Part shown: in pieces, positions 11,210 to 23,118 of the stretch | Layout: every line of letters begins with the position of its first letter | Numbering within the stretch: the first letter of the stretch is position 1 | Assembly: GCF_030272615.1 (NCBI RefSeq) | Contig: NC_081406.1 | Span: 184,673,770-184,737,769 of the forward strand | From: Cryptomeria japonica | Taxonomy: Eukaryota; Streptophyta; Pinopsida; Cupressales; Cupressaceae | Direction of reading: 5' to 3' | Length of the DNA stretch: 64,000 nucleotides | The notes under the pieces: generated by a model | Told to the model about the DNA's origin: nothing | What the model saw: only the letters and a program-made list of their open reading frames with translations | Databases searched by the model: none | Position numbers and translations under genes: made by a program

Positions 11210-13122
11210 ATGGTTTGTTTAGTGTCCATCTCTTCTCCTATATTTGATGGTTTAAGCTTTTCTATTTGGAGTTGCATAATGGAATTTTCCTATCCTCTTT
11301 AGGGTTTGGTGTATGGATGTCAATAGTTTATGGTCTCCCTAGAAAGATCAGTCTTCCTACCGGATTTGTAGAAGAAAGAAGAAACCAATGCAATGAAGAG
11401 GTCATGAAGGCTATATTCAATGGACTCATTAGTGATGTCTCTTCATAGGTGGATAGGTGTAAAACAACAAAGAGCTTATGGGAAAGATTGCAAAAACTCT
11501 ATTGAAATGAAGCCTCAACTATAGAACCAGTATTTGAAGGAAATATGAGAAATATATCTCATATTTATCTAGATGATGAAGATAGATTTGTTAGCAGTAG
11601 CAGTAGCAGTGATAAAGAAGGAACCCACCTCTTCATGGCTCAAGAATCTAAAGAAGAAGAGGATGAAGCTGAGGTTGATCTTGAAGGAGAGCTTATAAAT
11701 ACCCTTGAAGAACTTAGTAGAGTCAAAAGAGAATACAAGCTATTCAAGAATGCTTTTATAGTAGAGGAGAACTGACAGACAAAATGCCTTGAAGAATCTA
11801 ACAAATGTATCTTAGAGTTGAAGTCTCAGGGAGAGAACACCAAGGAGTGCCAGTGTGAAGATCTAGCATCTAGGCTAGAAGTAAAAAATGAAGAATATCT
11901 GCATGTGGTAGGAGAAATGGAGAGTCTCCAAATTGACCTTGAGAAATGTAAGGATGAGCTCAAGGTGAGAATCCAGGTTGATGGCAGCAATGATGCCTTA
12001 GACAAGAGGTTGAAGAAGCAAAGCATGTCAAGGATATTGAAGGGTTAGGAAGTGTTGCCAGTGAGTGCTCCACTAGCATGAATGCCCCCACAATGACATT
12101 TTGTTTATCTCCTCAAATAGAGAAAACAAAGGCCAAACCTTCACAGTGAGAAATGCTCCTCGAAAGAAGGTTGATCTAAACACAACTAGAGAAAACCTGT
12201 AGACTAGGGTAAAGACCAATGCTACAAAAAGAAAAGGTCATGCAAATCCCAAAGGCAAGGGGCATATGGGAGAAGACCACTTCATTGGAAGCAGGAAGAT
12301 AAGGAAGCAACAAAGAAGACCCTCTATCGACAGAGGACAAAGAAATTCTACCACCCACAGGGGCAAGAAAGTGTGGGAGAAGAAGAGATAAGATGGAAGA
12401 GTTGCATAGAATGGACAATCAAATGATCCATTCTCAAAGAAGAATAAATGGAGATGCAAAATCAGTAAGATTCCCCCATGCATGGAAAAATAAATTTGTA
12501 AGTCATATGTAGCCATTTACTGGTTATTGCTTTGCATGTAATGCCTATGGCCATAGGGCAGAAGAATGTAGAAAGAGATCTAGAATTAATAATCTAGGAT
12601 CTCATAGACAACATGCATATGAGAAAAATGTATCTAGGAGTAGATACATGCATATCCCCTCTCCTGGTTATGCAAACTTTGTTAGTCATAAATGCAATGG
12701 TCTTGGACATAGAGAGTTTGAATGCAAGAAGAGGAACTCGCAGTCACCTGGAGGCTAGTACAATGGCTATGCTCAGCAGAAAGGTGAGTATAAAGGAATA
12801 TGGAAGTCAAAGACCTGCAAGAAACTAAAGGAGAAATGTCCCTATAGGAGCAAGAGGTCCACCAGTTCCAACTTCTAAACAGAACAACATGACTAGAAGG
12901 AGATGGTCAAACCGGTATGTCAAGAGATTACCCAATCATGAAGCTGGGATGGATGTTGTGTACCACTATAGCACCACTTATGGTTGTGATGGAAACTCAG
13001 GAAATGGAAGGACCCATCAGCAGAAGAAGGAAAGACCTACTCCCAAGTCTGAATATGGGAAGAAGAAGACCATGGACCAACACTATGCACTCACTCCATA
13101 GGTGATATCTCGTAAAGCCTAA
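11210..13122 (+). pseudogene. E1 gag-like protein (broken)
   Basis: From ATG 11210 to TAA 13122, about 635 codons in several frames. The start (IFDGLSFSIW, then VWMSIVYGLP) and the middle (EVMKAIFNGLISDVSS, TKSLWERL-like) follow the copia gag UBN2 pattern. Then come an acidic stretch with a Ser run at 11590-11615, a coiled-coil-like segment at about 11820-12030, and an intact zinc knuckle CFACNAYGHRAEEC at 12528-12569. A second knuckle-like motif (HKCNGLGHREFEC, about 12690-12730) lacks its first Cys. Defects include a frameshift near 11270 and TAG at a former CAG near 11446. Nothing resembling pol follows. Confidence 0.8.
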
Positions 13123-14164
13123 AGGAGATGTAGGACCTCAAAGAGAGTAGCACATTGAATTTATCATTCACCCCCTAAGTGAAAAAGGCAACATGGAAAA
13201 ACATGTTGTTGTCGGTATAAAGGAAAAAAGTGGTAAGTGTGTACAGAGGTTGCATTAACTACACACATATAGATCAGTGTTGGATCACCACTACATGTTT
13301 CAATGAGTAAAGGTTAATAATTAGTATCAGGTGTTAACTGGTGTGTGCAGGACGTTACTGGCATGACTCCTAATAGGTACTTGCAGATTATATTTAACAA
13401 TGAAGTTGGAAGTTCATTGCATAACCAAGGTAGCATGGAATGTGAAGTTATGTCTCATGTGGTATTGAAATTGACCTGAATGACACATGTTGGCCTTGTG
13501 GTTTATCATGCAGGCATACATATTTTTTGGTTAACCGATTTTGATTCTTGGCATGATGAAAACATTGTCTAGCATTGTGTAGATCCAAGATCATGTCATA
13601 AGCTATGGTGGATACAATGGAGTTGGAGGATCATCAAATGATCTCATATGCACACCTAAACTTGTATATGGAGGAAATTGGAGTCCCAGTATTATACTTG
13701 ACCGAAGATAAAAATATGAGGTGTATGACTCGGAGGGAGTTCAAGTGCTTGCAATGCAAAGCCGGTGGGCTTGAACATGTAAGAATGTTGACTGCCCAAA
13801 CTAAGGAAGATGGAAATTGTAGAGGTAATGCAGGTTGACCGACAGTTGAAGGTTAAAACCCCCATCTTAAGTGTTGTGACTTGAGAAGATGTAACAATTG
13901 GTGGCAAGATAACAAGTAGCATCAAAGGAAAGGTTGCATCCAATGAAGACAAAGCAGGAGAAAGAATTATGTCGGTGAATAGTAAATAAAAAGAGGAATA
14001 TAAGTCAGATGGTACCCTTTGTCATTGTTGTCAAAGGGGGAGAAGGATTCTATAGTATACTACATACTACATGTGTGTGAATCCATGAATCACAGTAAGG
14101 GGGAGAAAGACCTTGTAGTATGTCAAATACTACATGTGTTGACATCAATGCCAAAGGGGGAGAT
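13123..14164 (+). other. E1 3' noncoding region with repeated polypurine tracts
   Basis: About 1 kb without a convincing gene; short ORFs here are not conserved with E2. Near the end are three purine tracts: GTCAAAGGGGGAGAAGG at about 14026, AGTAAGGGGGAGAAAG at about 14094, and GCCAAAGGGGGAGA ending at 14164. The last primes the 3' LTR. Confidence 0.65.
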
Positions 14165-16331
14165 TGTTGGCATTGTGTTATCACTGATGTCAGTCGGTAG
14201 AAGAGATGGCTATACAACACTGCTATGAAGGAGTATAGGATGTGACATCTCGAACATCACCGTGTGCTGCAGAACACCGATAAGGTAAGGAAGACTGATC
14301 ACTAGTGACACCGGTACACAAGTTAGTGCCTGACTTGTGTGGATGAGATGGATAGGTTATCAGCAAAGTGTATCTCTAGTAAAGAGAGTATGTCAACTAT
14401 TAAGTGAAGTATTGACAATGGGCTAGGTGCTCAAGTTGTTGTTTGTGATGAAGAGACAAAATGTTACCTAAATCACATCAACATCAGAAGAGAAGGATGA
14501 ATAGATTATTGGTATGTTGTAAGGTTATAGATTGGCAGGATTCCCACCAAATGAAAATGTAGTCACCAAGGGAAAAGATGACTAACAGTGAATGTGCCCA
14601 CACCGGATCACATATGCCTATTTGAAGAGATGCTACACAAATAGGGAAGTCACATGAAATGCACTACAGTATGTAGAAGTCAAGGTGTCACTCCATTGGT
14701 AAGTGGAGCTTATCTCATATTTTTCATAGTGTGCATCATAATTTGGTGAGAAAAGGAAGAAGATGTAAAGGAAAGTGTTATAAGGATCACACCGGATCCA
14801 TTGATGAAACAAAAGGAATACCTCAAGTGAATGAAGTCAAAACTATGCACTAGATAGACTAAGAAGGCATGTTGAGATGTTGGTGTAGATGAAGAAGACT
14901 TCCCATTTTGTGGGAATGTGCATGATTTGGATGGACATGTCTGATGACTGGTCAAGGATTTCCACTAGCAGTTCAAGCAGAAAATAGACATGATAACATT
15001 ACTAGTATAATGTGAGATATTTGTAGGGTTAGCAAACCGACAGTCAAAAGGAACCGATAGGGTGTTTGGTCGGTGATCCAATCTCGAATGACTTCAAGTG
15101 CCAAGCTGGCAGTTGATTGACATGGATGCTAGATGGAGTCAAGGTGGAAAGATCACAAAAGTTGATGAAGTATCATGTGGAGTTAGGTATCTTGATAGGT
15201 GTGCACTGAATGTGGATCTCGTGATTCATGGATCAGGTTAGAAGTATGTGGCTGGAGGAAGAATGAACAACATAGAAGAATTAGGGAGTTTTTGTTTCCT
15301 GAATCAAAGCAAGAAGACCAGACTGTTAGAAGATCTCAAGAAGGAAACAATAGATGCATTACTGATGGTTTGACAGATGCAGGTTGAGGTACATGATCAC
15401 ATTTCCTATATTTGGAAAACATGTATTAGAAGTCACATAAATGGCAGAGATGAACAAATCAATGTCAGGGAGATCAGATCAAGATAGATCTGATTGGATT
15501 TGGTTTTTTGAAGGATGGTGAGGAAACCCTCACCACCTGCATTTTGAATTGGGTTTTGGCAGGAAAACTTGGCTATAAGTGTGAAGGCTAAAGAGATTGT
15601 TTGGTGCTACTAAATAGAATATTATCATGCTACTACAAAGTGAGCTAATTCTGTAAGTGTAAGAGAAAATCATCCAAGTGCTTAACAAGCATCTAAGATG
15701 TGAGTGAGAGTGAGGGAGAACCTAATTGAAGCATTCAACCTGTAGTAGAGAAGAACCGCTAATGGTTATACCGGCACAGAAGAAGAGAAGAGAGTTGTAG
15801 AGAAGGAAGATAGAGAACTGATAGAATATAGTACTCATAAAGTGCAGAGAGTGAGGAGGAAATCTAGAAGAGAAGAAGAAGAGGAGAGGTGTGCTAGTGG
15901 GGTTTACCGGCAGAGAAGTGAGTTGGTGTAGCAGTGAAGGTATCTCACCGACAAAGAAAGATACATGTAATGGTTGCAAGATTCACTTATAACAAGACAA
16001 CTACTTTTGTATTTGATGCTTTCATGGAAAACTCTAAGTTGTAGCTTGGTGTAGGGGTTGTATCTCCTTTCAGTTGTAGCCCATAAATCAGGTAGGGGTT
16101 GTATCTCCTTGGGTTAGTACCCTAAAGTCATGGGTTGGTGCTCCGTGAGTTGCTGCCCTCAACTTTGTAACTGTGTTTTCATTGTGAGGCTGGATTGGAG
16201 AAATAGACTCCAGCAGCATTGCTCATGGAGGTTTTTCTAATCTTGGGCTTTCCTCATATATGCTGGTGTTAGGTGATATCCCCTTGTGTGATTGCATTTG
16301 TGTTGGTCTTAGTGGTGCATTGTGTCTATCA
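14165..16331 (+). mobile_element. E1 3' LTR
   Basis: Starts TGTTGGCATTGTG and ends GTGTCTATCA (CTAACA in the 5' LTR), followed by ATATT. Aligned with the split 5' LTR it lacks about 110 bp just before the end, with the joint near 16310 where TGTTGGTCT runs into AGTGGTGC. Purine-rich stretches lie at 15840-15890. Confidence 0.87.
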
Positions 16332-16336
16332 ATATT
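16332..16336. repeat. Right target-site duplication of E1 (ATATT)
   Basis: Matches 2267-2271. Beyond it the interrupted minus-strand ORF of element K resumes. Confidence 0.85.
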
Positions 16337-18130
16337 CTCTCAATATTCCCTCTTCTAATTTTTCACTATCCCTTCTCATTTCTAAAAAATCATTAAGACT
16401 CTTGGGGACTTCTAACATTATTTCTATAGGAGCCTTACTAAATTTATTTAGGTATATTATAGTGGCTTCTTACAAAGTTCTTTGACTGGTTGGTCAAACT
16501 TGTCATAGAACTCATAAAGTGGTTTGAGAGTACCTTGAACTATGACAACTTTCTCCATCTCTTTAAGTGTCATCCCAGATTTGGTGGAATATGTCTTTGG
16601 CATCTTTCTTCTCCTTTTCCCACCAGAGGGCTTGTTCTTAGAAAAATTTGTAGCTTTAGTTCCATTTTGCTTAATTTAGTTAAAAAATTCATCCGATTCT
16701 ATCTCCTCATCATTAGGACCAGCAACATAGACTCTTGTTACCTTTCCTTTCTTCCTCTTCCCTTCACCGTCGAATGATTTGGCTTTAGGTTTCACTGAGT
16801 TGGCAGGCTTCTATGAATTGGAGGAGGGTGCAAATATCCTTATTTTCTTTGTCTTGGGAGTAGAGAGTTTTGGTTTATCCTTCTTCTCCTTACTTATTCC
16901 AATACTTTATGCATATTCTTCTACTTCCTTTCTTACTTTCCTTACAATTTCAGGTTTCTTGAACTAACTATGCAATTTCAAGATCTTCTTAGCATTAGTC
17001 CCAAATCTCTCCTCATAGGTGTCCATGGGCTTTCTTAACAAATGTTAAGCATATAACTCTAGAATTTCTTGTTCAACTTCATACCACATGGGCATGATCC
17101 AAGGTGTTTTAGGTTCCACTACCTCAATTAAGCATTGATCAGTATCCACCATAAAGAAAATTGTGACATGATATTTCTCAACTATACACTTAGAGATTCT
17201 CACCCTTTTTTGCATTGTAGCCTAAATTTTTTTGAGGTAACCTCAAAGAGTGGCCTTCGGGACCTTACTATCACCAATGTTGTATAATAGTTCTCTAATT
17301 TGCACGACCACTAGTCTATCATAAGCCCATTGGACTTGTCCAACTCTTGGAACTTCATTTATGATGTAGAAGAATAAGCACATGATCAAAGATCCATATT
17401 TGAATGGATGTTTCTTGTCTTGTTTGATCTTGTCTAGGTTCTTCATCGACTCACTTCAAAGCAACTCACATAAGTCATAGTTTTTTTTCTTCTAGAACAT
17501 CTCATCTACTGCATATATGGTGGTTCTGGATATAAAATTCTCTCTATTGGAGTATTATATCTTATAAGTAATCACCATTGAATAAAATCTAATATTATAC
17601 TCTAGAATATCATTGATTTTCGTGGCTCTTTTGTCAAACTTAGACCTAGTTGCGTCTGTGACTATTTGATTTTTCACAAACTTCAATAAGGGTTGATCAC
17701 TGGTTGAGCAGAACCATGTTACGACCCTAAATAATTTTTTAGTGATCTTGAATGGCTTATTTAACCACATGAACTCAAAATGCATTTTTCTAAGAACATA
17801 CCAGACCCACTCATGTTCATCAAGTTGTGGAAATTTGACAAACTACACAAAACCCATTTCCTCCAACACTTTGAATTTTGATTTTAAACTAAAATTTTTA
17901 TCAATCAATTGCTTATTATATAGATTCAACAAATAAGAGATTCCCAACTCCCTAAAGTTCCAATGAGTGTAAATCATAATGTCCTCAAAATACAGAAAAC
18001 CATATGGTACAAATGAAAATGCACTTTTTGAATCATCTTCAACAAAAACAAATGGGTATTTCTTGAAATTTGATCGAGATCTCTAAGAAATATCTACAAC
18101 TAGTGGAGTAGCTATACTAGAAGTAGCCAT
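16337..18130 (-). pseudogene. F1: N-terminal part of the unknown ORF of element K
   Basis: Minus-strand ORF from ATG at 18130 (MATSSIATPLVVDIS) with scattered stops, about 600 codons up to the E1 insertion. Recognisable stretches include LDEHEWVWYVLRKM, EFMWLNKPFKITKK, KRATKINDILEY and FKYGSLIMCLFFYIINEVP. A Lys-rich tail (DGEGKRKKGKVTRVYVAGPN) follows. I do not recognise it confidently; the layout recalls the globular ORFs that accompany non-autonomous plant LTR elements. It has no DDE, RT or zinc-knuckle motif. The frame continues into 971-2266 when E1 is ignored. A second copy lies at 41138-42921. Confidence 0.65.
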
Positions 18131-18517
18131 TTCAAAAATTTCAAACTTAAAAATTTTCACGGATAAATACTTCAACCACTAGATTAGGTTTTTGTAGGAA
18201 GATCTTCTTCACACTTCGATCTCTAGAAATTATTATTGTAGAGCATTCTAAACCTCTTCTCTTCAAGTGCAAAGTGACAAATGAAAGAGTTAAGTCACCT
18301 TTTATCATCTGCATATCTAACTTTTTGGTGTAATAAATTCACTTTGCCTTAATTCTTTACGATACCTTGCATACATAGATAGTCTTTGAATAATTCTTCT
18401 ACGAATATTCAAATTTTCTCATACTCTTCCGAAACTCCTTCCAAAAGATCTACACTACCACAATACTACTACTACTAATCTATCGATCTTTTGGTAACAT
18501 TGCTCTTAGGGGAGAAA
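18131..18517 (-). other. Leader between the K ORF and the G LTR
   Basis: Noncoding. Read on the minus strand, the bases after the LTR end are TTTCTCCCCTAAGAG, not the initiator-Met primer site used by A, B, E1 and E2. Either this element used another primer, the site has decayed, or the LTR is a separate insertion. Confidence 0.5.
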
Positions 18518-18923
18518 TGTTAGACACAATGCACCATTGAGAGGGGGGTGAATAAGTGGTTGTCAACTCTTCACTTTTTCAATCCTATGTGAGCATACCA
18601 ATTAACACATCTGGATGAATGCAGACTTACCAATTAGAGAGGAGACTAAACACAAATGCATTCACACAAAGGAACATCACATAACACTAGGATGTACGAG
18701 GAAAAGCCAAGATGGGAAATACCTCAGTGAGTAATGTTAATGGAGTCTACTACTCGAATCCAGCCTCACAATGAAAACTATGTTACAATATTTAGGGTAC
18801 CAGCCCAAGGAGCACCAGCCCCTAATTTAGGCCACTAACCCTAGGAGCACGAACCCCTAATTTAGGGCACCAATGCAAGGATCACCAACCCAAGGAGCAC
18901 AAACCCCTACCTAGTTTATGGGA
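18518..18923 (-). mobile_element. G: E-type LTR, first part (likely 5' LTR of K)
   Basis: The reverse complement ends GTGCATTGTGTCTAACA, identical to the E1 LTR end, followed leftwards by the K leader and ORF. It is cut at 18923 by C and resumes at 33766. It carries the repeated GGGCACCAACCCAAGGAGCA phrase in complement. It could also be an unrelated solo LTR of the E family. Confidence 0.7.
18919..18923. repeat. Left target-site duplication of C (TGGGA)
   Basis: TGGGA before the LTR edge at 18924 is repeated at 33761-33765. The uninterrupted site GTTTATGGGATACAAC is seen at about 44004-44019 in the related LTR of H. Confidence 0.9.
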
Positions 18924-19444
18924 TGTTAGGATGCGGAAGCAACTGAGAGGGGGGGGCTGAATCAGTTGTCTATTAATATCAACTCAAATATAACTTGATC
19001 AAAATTGATGCATAATACTAGTAAACCAATCTTTATGTCAATTGACAGTTTAACAGTTAACAACAATACCAGTGAAGCTTAATGCATGAAACAGAAAGAG
19101 AAATAACATTGAAAAAACATAAAACATATATGTGTACATGGAAACCCTATAAGGGGAAAAACCATGGTGAAAAACCATACCCACAATCAGATGATACTAC
19201 TATAGATAGTATGTGTGTACAAATGGGGTTTGCACATACAGAAAGGCCAACTACCTAGAGCTCACTGCTCAATCACAAAATCAGAGTCACATTGACTACA
19301 ATAGGATGATTAAATCCTAGATGATGTACTGCTCAAAATAGAATCTTTGTATGCTAGATTTAGTACTGGTTAGGCTTTGATTGTCTTCTTCAAACCTTCC
19401 TTGAATCTTCAAATGATGTCCGTGTGACTAGCTCTACTTATATT
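18924..19444 (-). mobile_element. C 3' LTR, first part
   Basis: Starts TGTTAGGATGCGG where the other LTR reads TGTTAGGACCTAG. It contains the conserved complement GGGGAAAAACCATGG at about 19157. B is inserted at its right edge. Confidence 0.9.
19440..19444. repeat. Left target-site duplication of B (ATATT)
   Basis: ATATT before the B LTR at 19445, repeated at 26161-26165. The uninterrupted sequence (CTGCTTATATTTGCATATACC) is visible near 33190 in the other C LTR. Confidence 0.92.
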
Positions 19445-20496
19445 TGTTGGTATTTTGGTATGGTTTTGTAATTGATGTCAATACCTGCTAAATACACCTA
19501 CTTTGGAGATCCAACAACATTCATCGGCAATCAGTAAATTGTTCAACATTCACCGGTATATGGTTAACCGACAAGATACAATGTACACTGGTATATGCAA
19601 TGACATGGAAGACACTTGGTAATGTCGAAGACATCATATGGACACTTTTCCTTGAAGTAATATCATTGGTATATTCTTATTTGCATATTTGCCTTTACTG
19701 GCAAATAGGTCCAGGTTATCTAGGGTTACACCGACAGGTTTATCTTTTCCAGATCAGCATGGCACGCTATGGAGATGATTTATTATTATTGTAAATGCAT
19801 TAAGCTGACATGTTCAATCGGTTATTGCATCGGATATTTTATTATTTGTAAAATGTTTTATTGTAATATCTTGTAGAGCCAACCTACTAAATTGGTATTA
19901 GGGTATGGTATAAATGTAAGATCTTATTTGCAAGATCAGATGTGGAATACAAAAAAGAATTATAAGAAGGTATATGCGAGATTAAGAAGAGGTATACATG
20001 AAGACATCATTTGAAGGTGAAGCTAGGTTTTTGTAAAAACACATCAGCATTACACCGGTATTGAATCCAGCATATGAAGATGCTATTTTGTGCAGTACAT
20101 TCTCATTGGATTTAACCATCCAACTGTAGTCAGTGTGACTCCCATTTGTGTTTGAGTAGTGAGCTCTAGGCTGTTGGCCTTTCTGCATGTGCAAACCCCT
20201 CTTGTACACTTACTATCTGCAGTAGTATCATCTGATTGTGGGTAAGGTTTCCCACCATTGTTTTTCCCCTTACAGGGTTTCCATGTACAAATATTTGTGT
20301 CATGTGTTCTGGTTGACTTTGTGCTTATGTTTCAAGCATTAATTCTTACTGGTACAACATTTCTTGTTAACACGGTTTACCGGCACAATTAACTGTCTTA
20401 CCGGTATTAAGCAATAAGTTGGTTAATAAGATTTTGGTTTGAATTTATTAGACAACTGATTCACCCCCCCCCTCTTAGTTTTCCCTGGGACCTACA
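19445..20496 (+). mobile_element. B 5' LTR
   Basis: TGTTGGTATTTTGG to GGGACCTACA. Aligned with the A LTRs. The TATA box of A (TATAAAAG) reads TGTAAATG here. The conserved GGTTTTTCCCC stretch is near 20261. Confidence 0.95.
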
Positions 20497-20498
20497 AT

Positions 20499-20510
20499 TG
20501 GTATCAAAGC
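20499..20510 (+). other. Primer-binding site of B, one base changed
   Basis: TGGTATCAAAGC, with G-to-A against the TGGTATCAGAGC of A and E1. The change also occurs in the C primer site (TGGCATCAAAG), so it may be decay or a variant. Confidence 0.85.
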
Positions 20511-20553
20511 ATAGTCCTCTTTTTGCAGAAGTTTAACAGCTTGAGGAGATCCA

Positions 20554-21720
20554 ATGTCTACTAATTATTTCTCAAAGGATAGTCCTAAACTTGATGGAAC
20601 CAACAATGGAATATGGAAAATCAGAATGGAGACACATCTGAATTGCATTGGTAAAGACATCTAGGAAGTTACTAAGAATGGTTATACTACTGCTATAGCC
20701 GGTCAGCCTGCTCCTATTACTCTAGGTAAAGATGAAGAAAATGATTGCAAAGCAAGAGAAGCACTTTTGAGTTCATTATCAGATCAACAAATCATGAGAT
20801 TATTAGATAGATCTACTACAAAAGCTATTTGGGATCATTTGGAAACACTAAATGAAAGGGATTCCACAGTCAAAATTGCAAAACTTGAAAGCTTCCTAGT
20901 TAGGTATGAACATCTGAAAATGGAAGAAGATGAAATAATTTCTACCTTTATGGAAAGAGTAAATGAAATTGTTTTAGGTATCAAATGTTGTGGAGGAACC
21001 TTGAGTGAAGATGAGATTGTTTCAAAAATCTTAAGAGGTTTGCCACCGGCATATAAAATGAAGGTTACTGCTATTAATGAGTTGAGAACAATGCCTAATA
21101 CATCAGTAACTAGGGATACATTGATTGGAAAACTTTCAGCTTTTGAAATAGAGGAATTTGGTCATGTTGCTATAAAAACTGATTTGGCCTTCAAAGCATC
21201 AACATCATCTGCTCCATCTTTTGACAAATCAAACTAGAGAGCCTTTTATGCAAGAGAACTTGAAGAAACTGGGAAGGAGAATGAGGAGCTTGAAGAACTT
21301 GAAGCACTATTTGCAAGGAAAATGCCAAAAGGTCCAATTGGAAGTAAGTATGAAGTTAAAGCACCCTTTAAAAGTTTCAATTGCAATAAAATTGGTCATA
21401 TGGCTTCAAGATGCCCTGATAGACATGCTAGACTAAGAGAAGAAGTTAGAAGGACATACAAAACTAATCTTGAATATCAGAGATATAGATTTAAGAAAAA
21501 CAAGGATAAATCCTGTTACATTGTTGATGAAGGTGTGACTGATGATTCTGATGAGGATCCAACAGAGAATGGATGAGTCTTTGTTGCTATAACAGAAGAT
21601 CAACTGGTACCTATTGCTCCACTAGTAGAACAAGCCCTAGCAGCTAAAGTTGAATCAAAGGATGAATGGATTATTGACTCCGGATGCTCACATCACATGA
21701 CTGGAGAAAAAGGCAAATTC
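20554..21720 (+). pseudogene. B gag and protease region
   Basis: The main open stretch is 20767-21237, then 21322-21576. The zinc knuckle reads SFNCNKIGHMASRC, so zinc binding is probably lost. The protease motif WIIDSGCSHHMTG is intact with DSG at 21676-21684. Stops at 21234 and 21574 are TGG-to-TAG and TGG-to-TGA. Confidence 0.9.
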
Positions 21721-23046
21721 TTGAACTTTCAAGAATACAATGGAGGTTTAGTAAGATTCAGAGATGACAAAGCCTATTCAATCAAAGGTAAGGGTTCAAT
21801 ATCTCTTGATGGAAAACATAACACTGACAATGTTTACTATGTTGAAGGATTAAAACATAATATTTTAAGTGTTGGTCAACTAGTTGAGAAAGGTTTTCAG
21901 TTACAATTAAAAAATGGAAAATGCAAAATCATGAATAGAACTGGTTTGGAAATTGCAACCGGTAATCAGACTAGAGGTAATATCTTTCATTTGAATAACA
22001 GTGAAAGGGCATGCTTAATTTCTCATATAGATGAAAGTTTGCTATGGCATAAAAGACTATGTCATGTAAATTTTGATTGCATGGTAAAAATCAGTACTTC
22101 TAAGGCAATTAGAGATCTACCTAAAATTGTGAAACCTCAGAATACAATTCGAAAGGAATGTCAATTTAGAAAATAGGTTAGAGCTAGTTTCAAAAGTATT
22201 CCAGAAAAATCCAATAATGCTCTTGATTTAATTCACACTGATTTATGTGGTCCGGCTAGAACTAAAAGCTTACAAGGTGATAGATATTTCATGCTAATTA
22301 TTGATGATTATTCTAGAATGTGTTGGGTTACTTTTCTCAGGGAAAAATCAGAAGCACTTGGGAAGTTCAAAATATTCAAAGCAATGGTTGAAAATGAAAC
22401 TGGTAAGAAAGTTAAATGTTTAATATCAGATCAAGGAGGAGAATTCACATCTAGAGATTTTAATACATTCTGTGAAGTGAATGGAATCAAAAGACAGTTA
22501 TCAGCACCTCAGACACCACAACAGAATGGAGTTGTTGAAAGGAAAAACAAAACTATTTTGGATGCAGTAAGAAGTATGTTATCAGAAGCAAATCTACCAC
22601 ATGTGTACTGGAGAGAGGCAGTAAGCACTATTGTCTATACATTCAACAAAGTTCACATCAAAGGTAAAACCAATAAGACCTCTCATGAACTATGGTTTTG
22701 TAATACTGCTACTCTTAAGTATTTCAGAATTTTTGGAAGTAAATTTTATATTAGAAGAGATGAGTATATTGGCAAGTTTGATCCTAGAAGTGATGAAGGA
22801 ATATTTCTTGGTTATTCATCTAAGAGTAAAGGCTATAGATATTTTAATAAAAGATTACAGAAAATTGTTGAGAGTACAAATGTAAAGATTGATGAACAAT
22901 TCAGAGGAACTTCAAGGTATATAGACCCTGAATCGGTAACAAAAATTATGACAAATGAACCAATAGTAAATCCATCGGTACAGAATGATGACCCAGTTAC
23001 TCTGATATCATCAGAGGATACCACAGTAATTGAAGAACAACAATAG
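21697..23046 (+). pseudogene. B integrase region
   Basis: Open in 21697-22176 and 22291-23046 (251 aa). The pre-integrase motif LLWHKRLCHVNF is followed by RKECQF (CKEC in A, so one zinc ligand is changed). In the core, the first catalytic Asp is in HTDLCGPAR, the second in LISDQGGEF and the Glu in NGVVERKNKT; all three are kept. Confidence 0.9.
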
Positions 23047-23118
23047 ACTAAGACACCCAGGTATGTAAGACTAAATCATTCTGAAGATCAGATAATTGGA
23101 AGCAAATTTAAAGGAGTC

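Larger units (their letters stand above)
2272..16331 (+). mobile_element. E1: gag-only non-autonomous copia-type LTR retrotransposon, interrupted by A
   Basis: E1 has a 5' LTR at 2272-4012 plus 10703-11136 (split by A), a primer site at 11139, a gag-like ORF at 11210-13122, a polypurine tract ending at 14164 and a 3' LTR at 14165-16331. Flanking ATATT duplications match. Without A it is about 7.4 kb. The internal region of about 3 kb has a gag with a UBN2-like start and a zinc knuckle, but no protease, integrase, RT or RNase H. This matches the class called TR-GAG (terminal-repeat retrotransposons with a gag domain), which need enzymes from an autonomous relative. It sits inside the ORF of element K. 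A second copy (E2) is at 34112-41137. Confidence 0.85.

Noticed and set aside
16273-16967. Plus-strand ORFs of 60-95 aa, hydrophobic
   Set aside because: Antisense of F1; the real frame is on the minus strand, where two copies agree.
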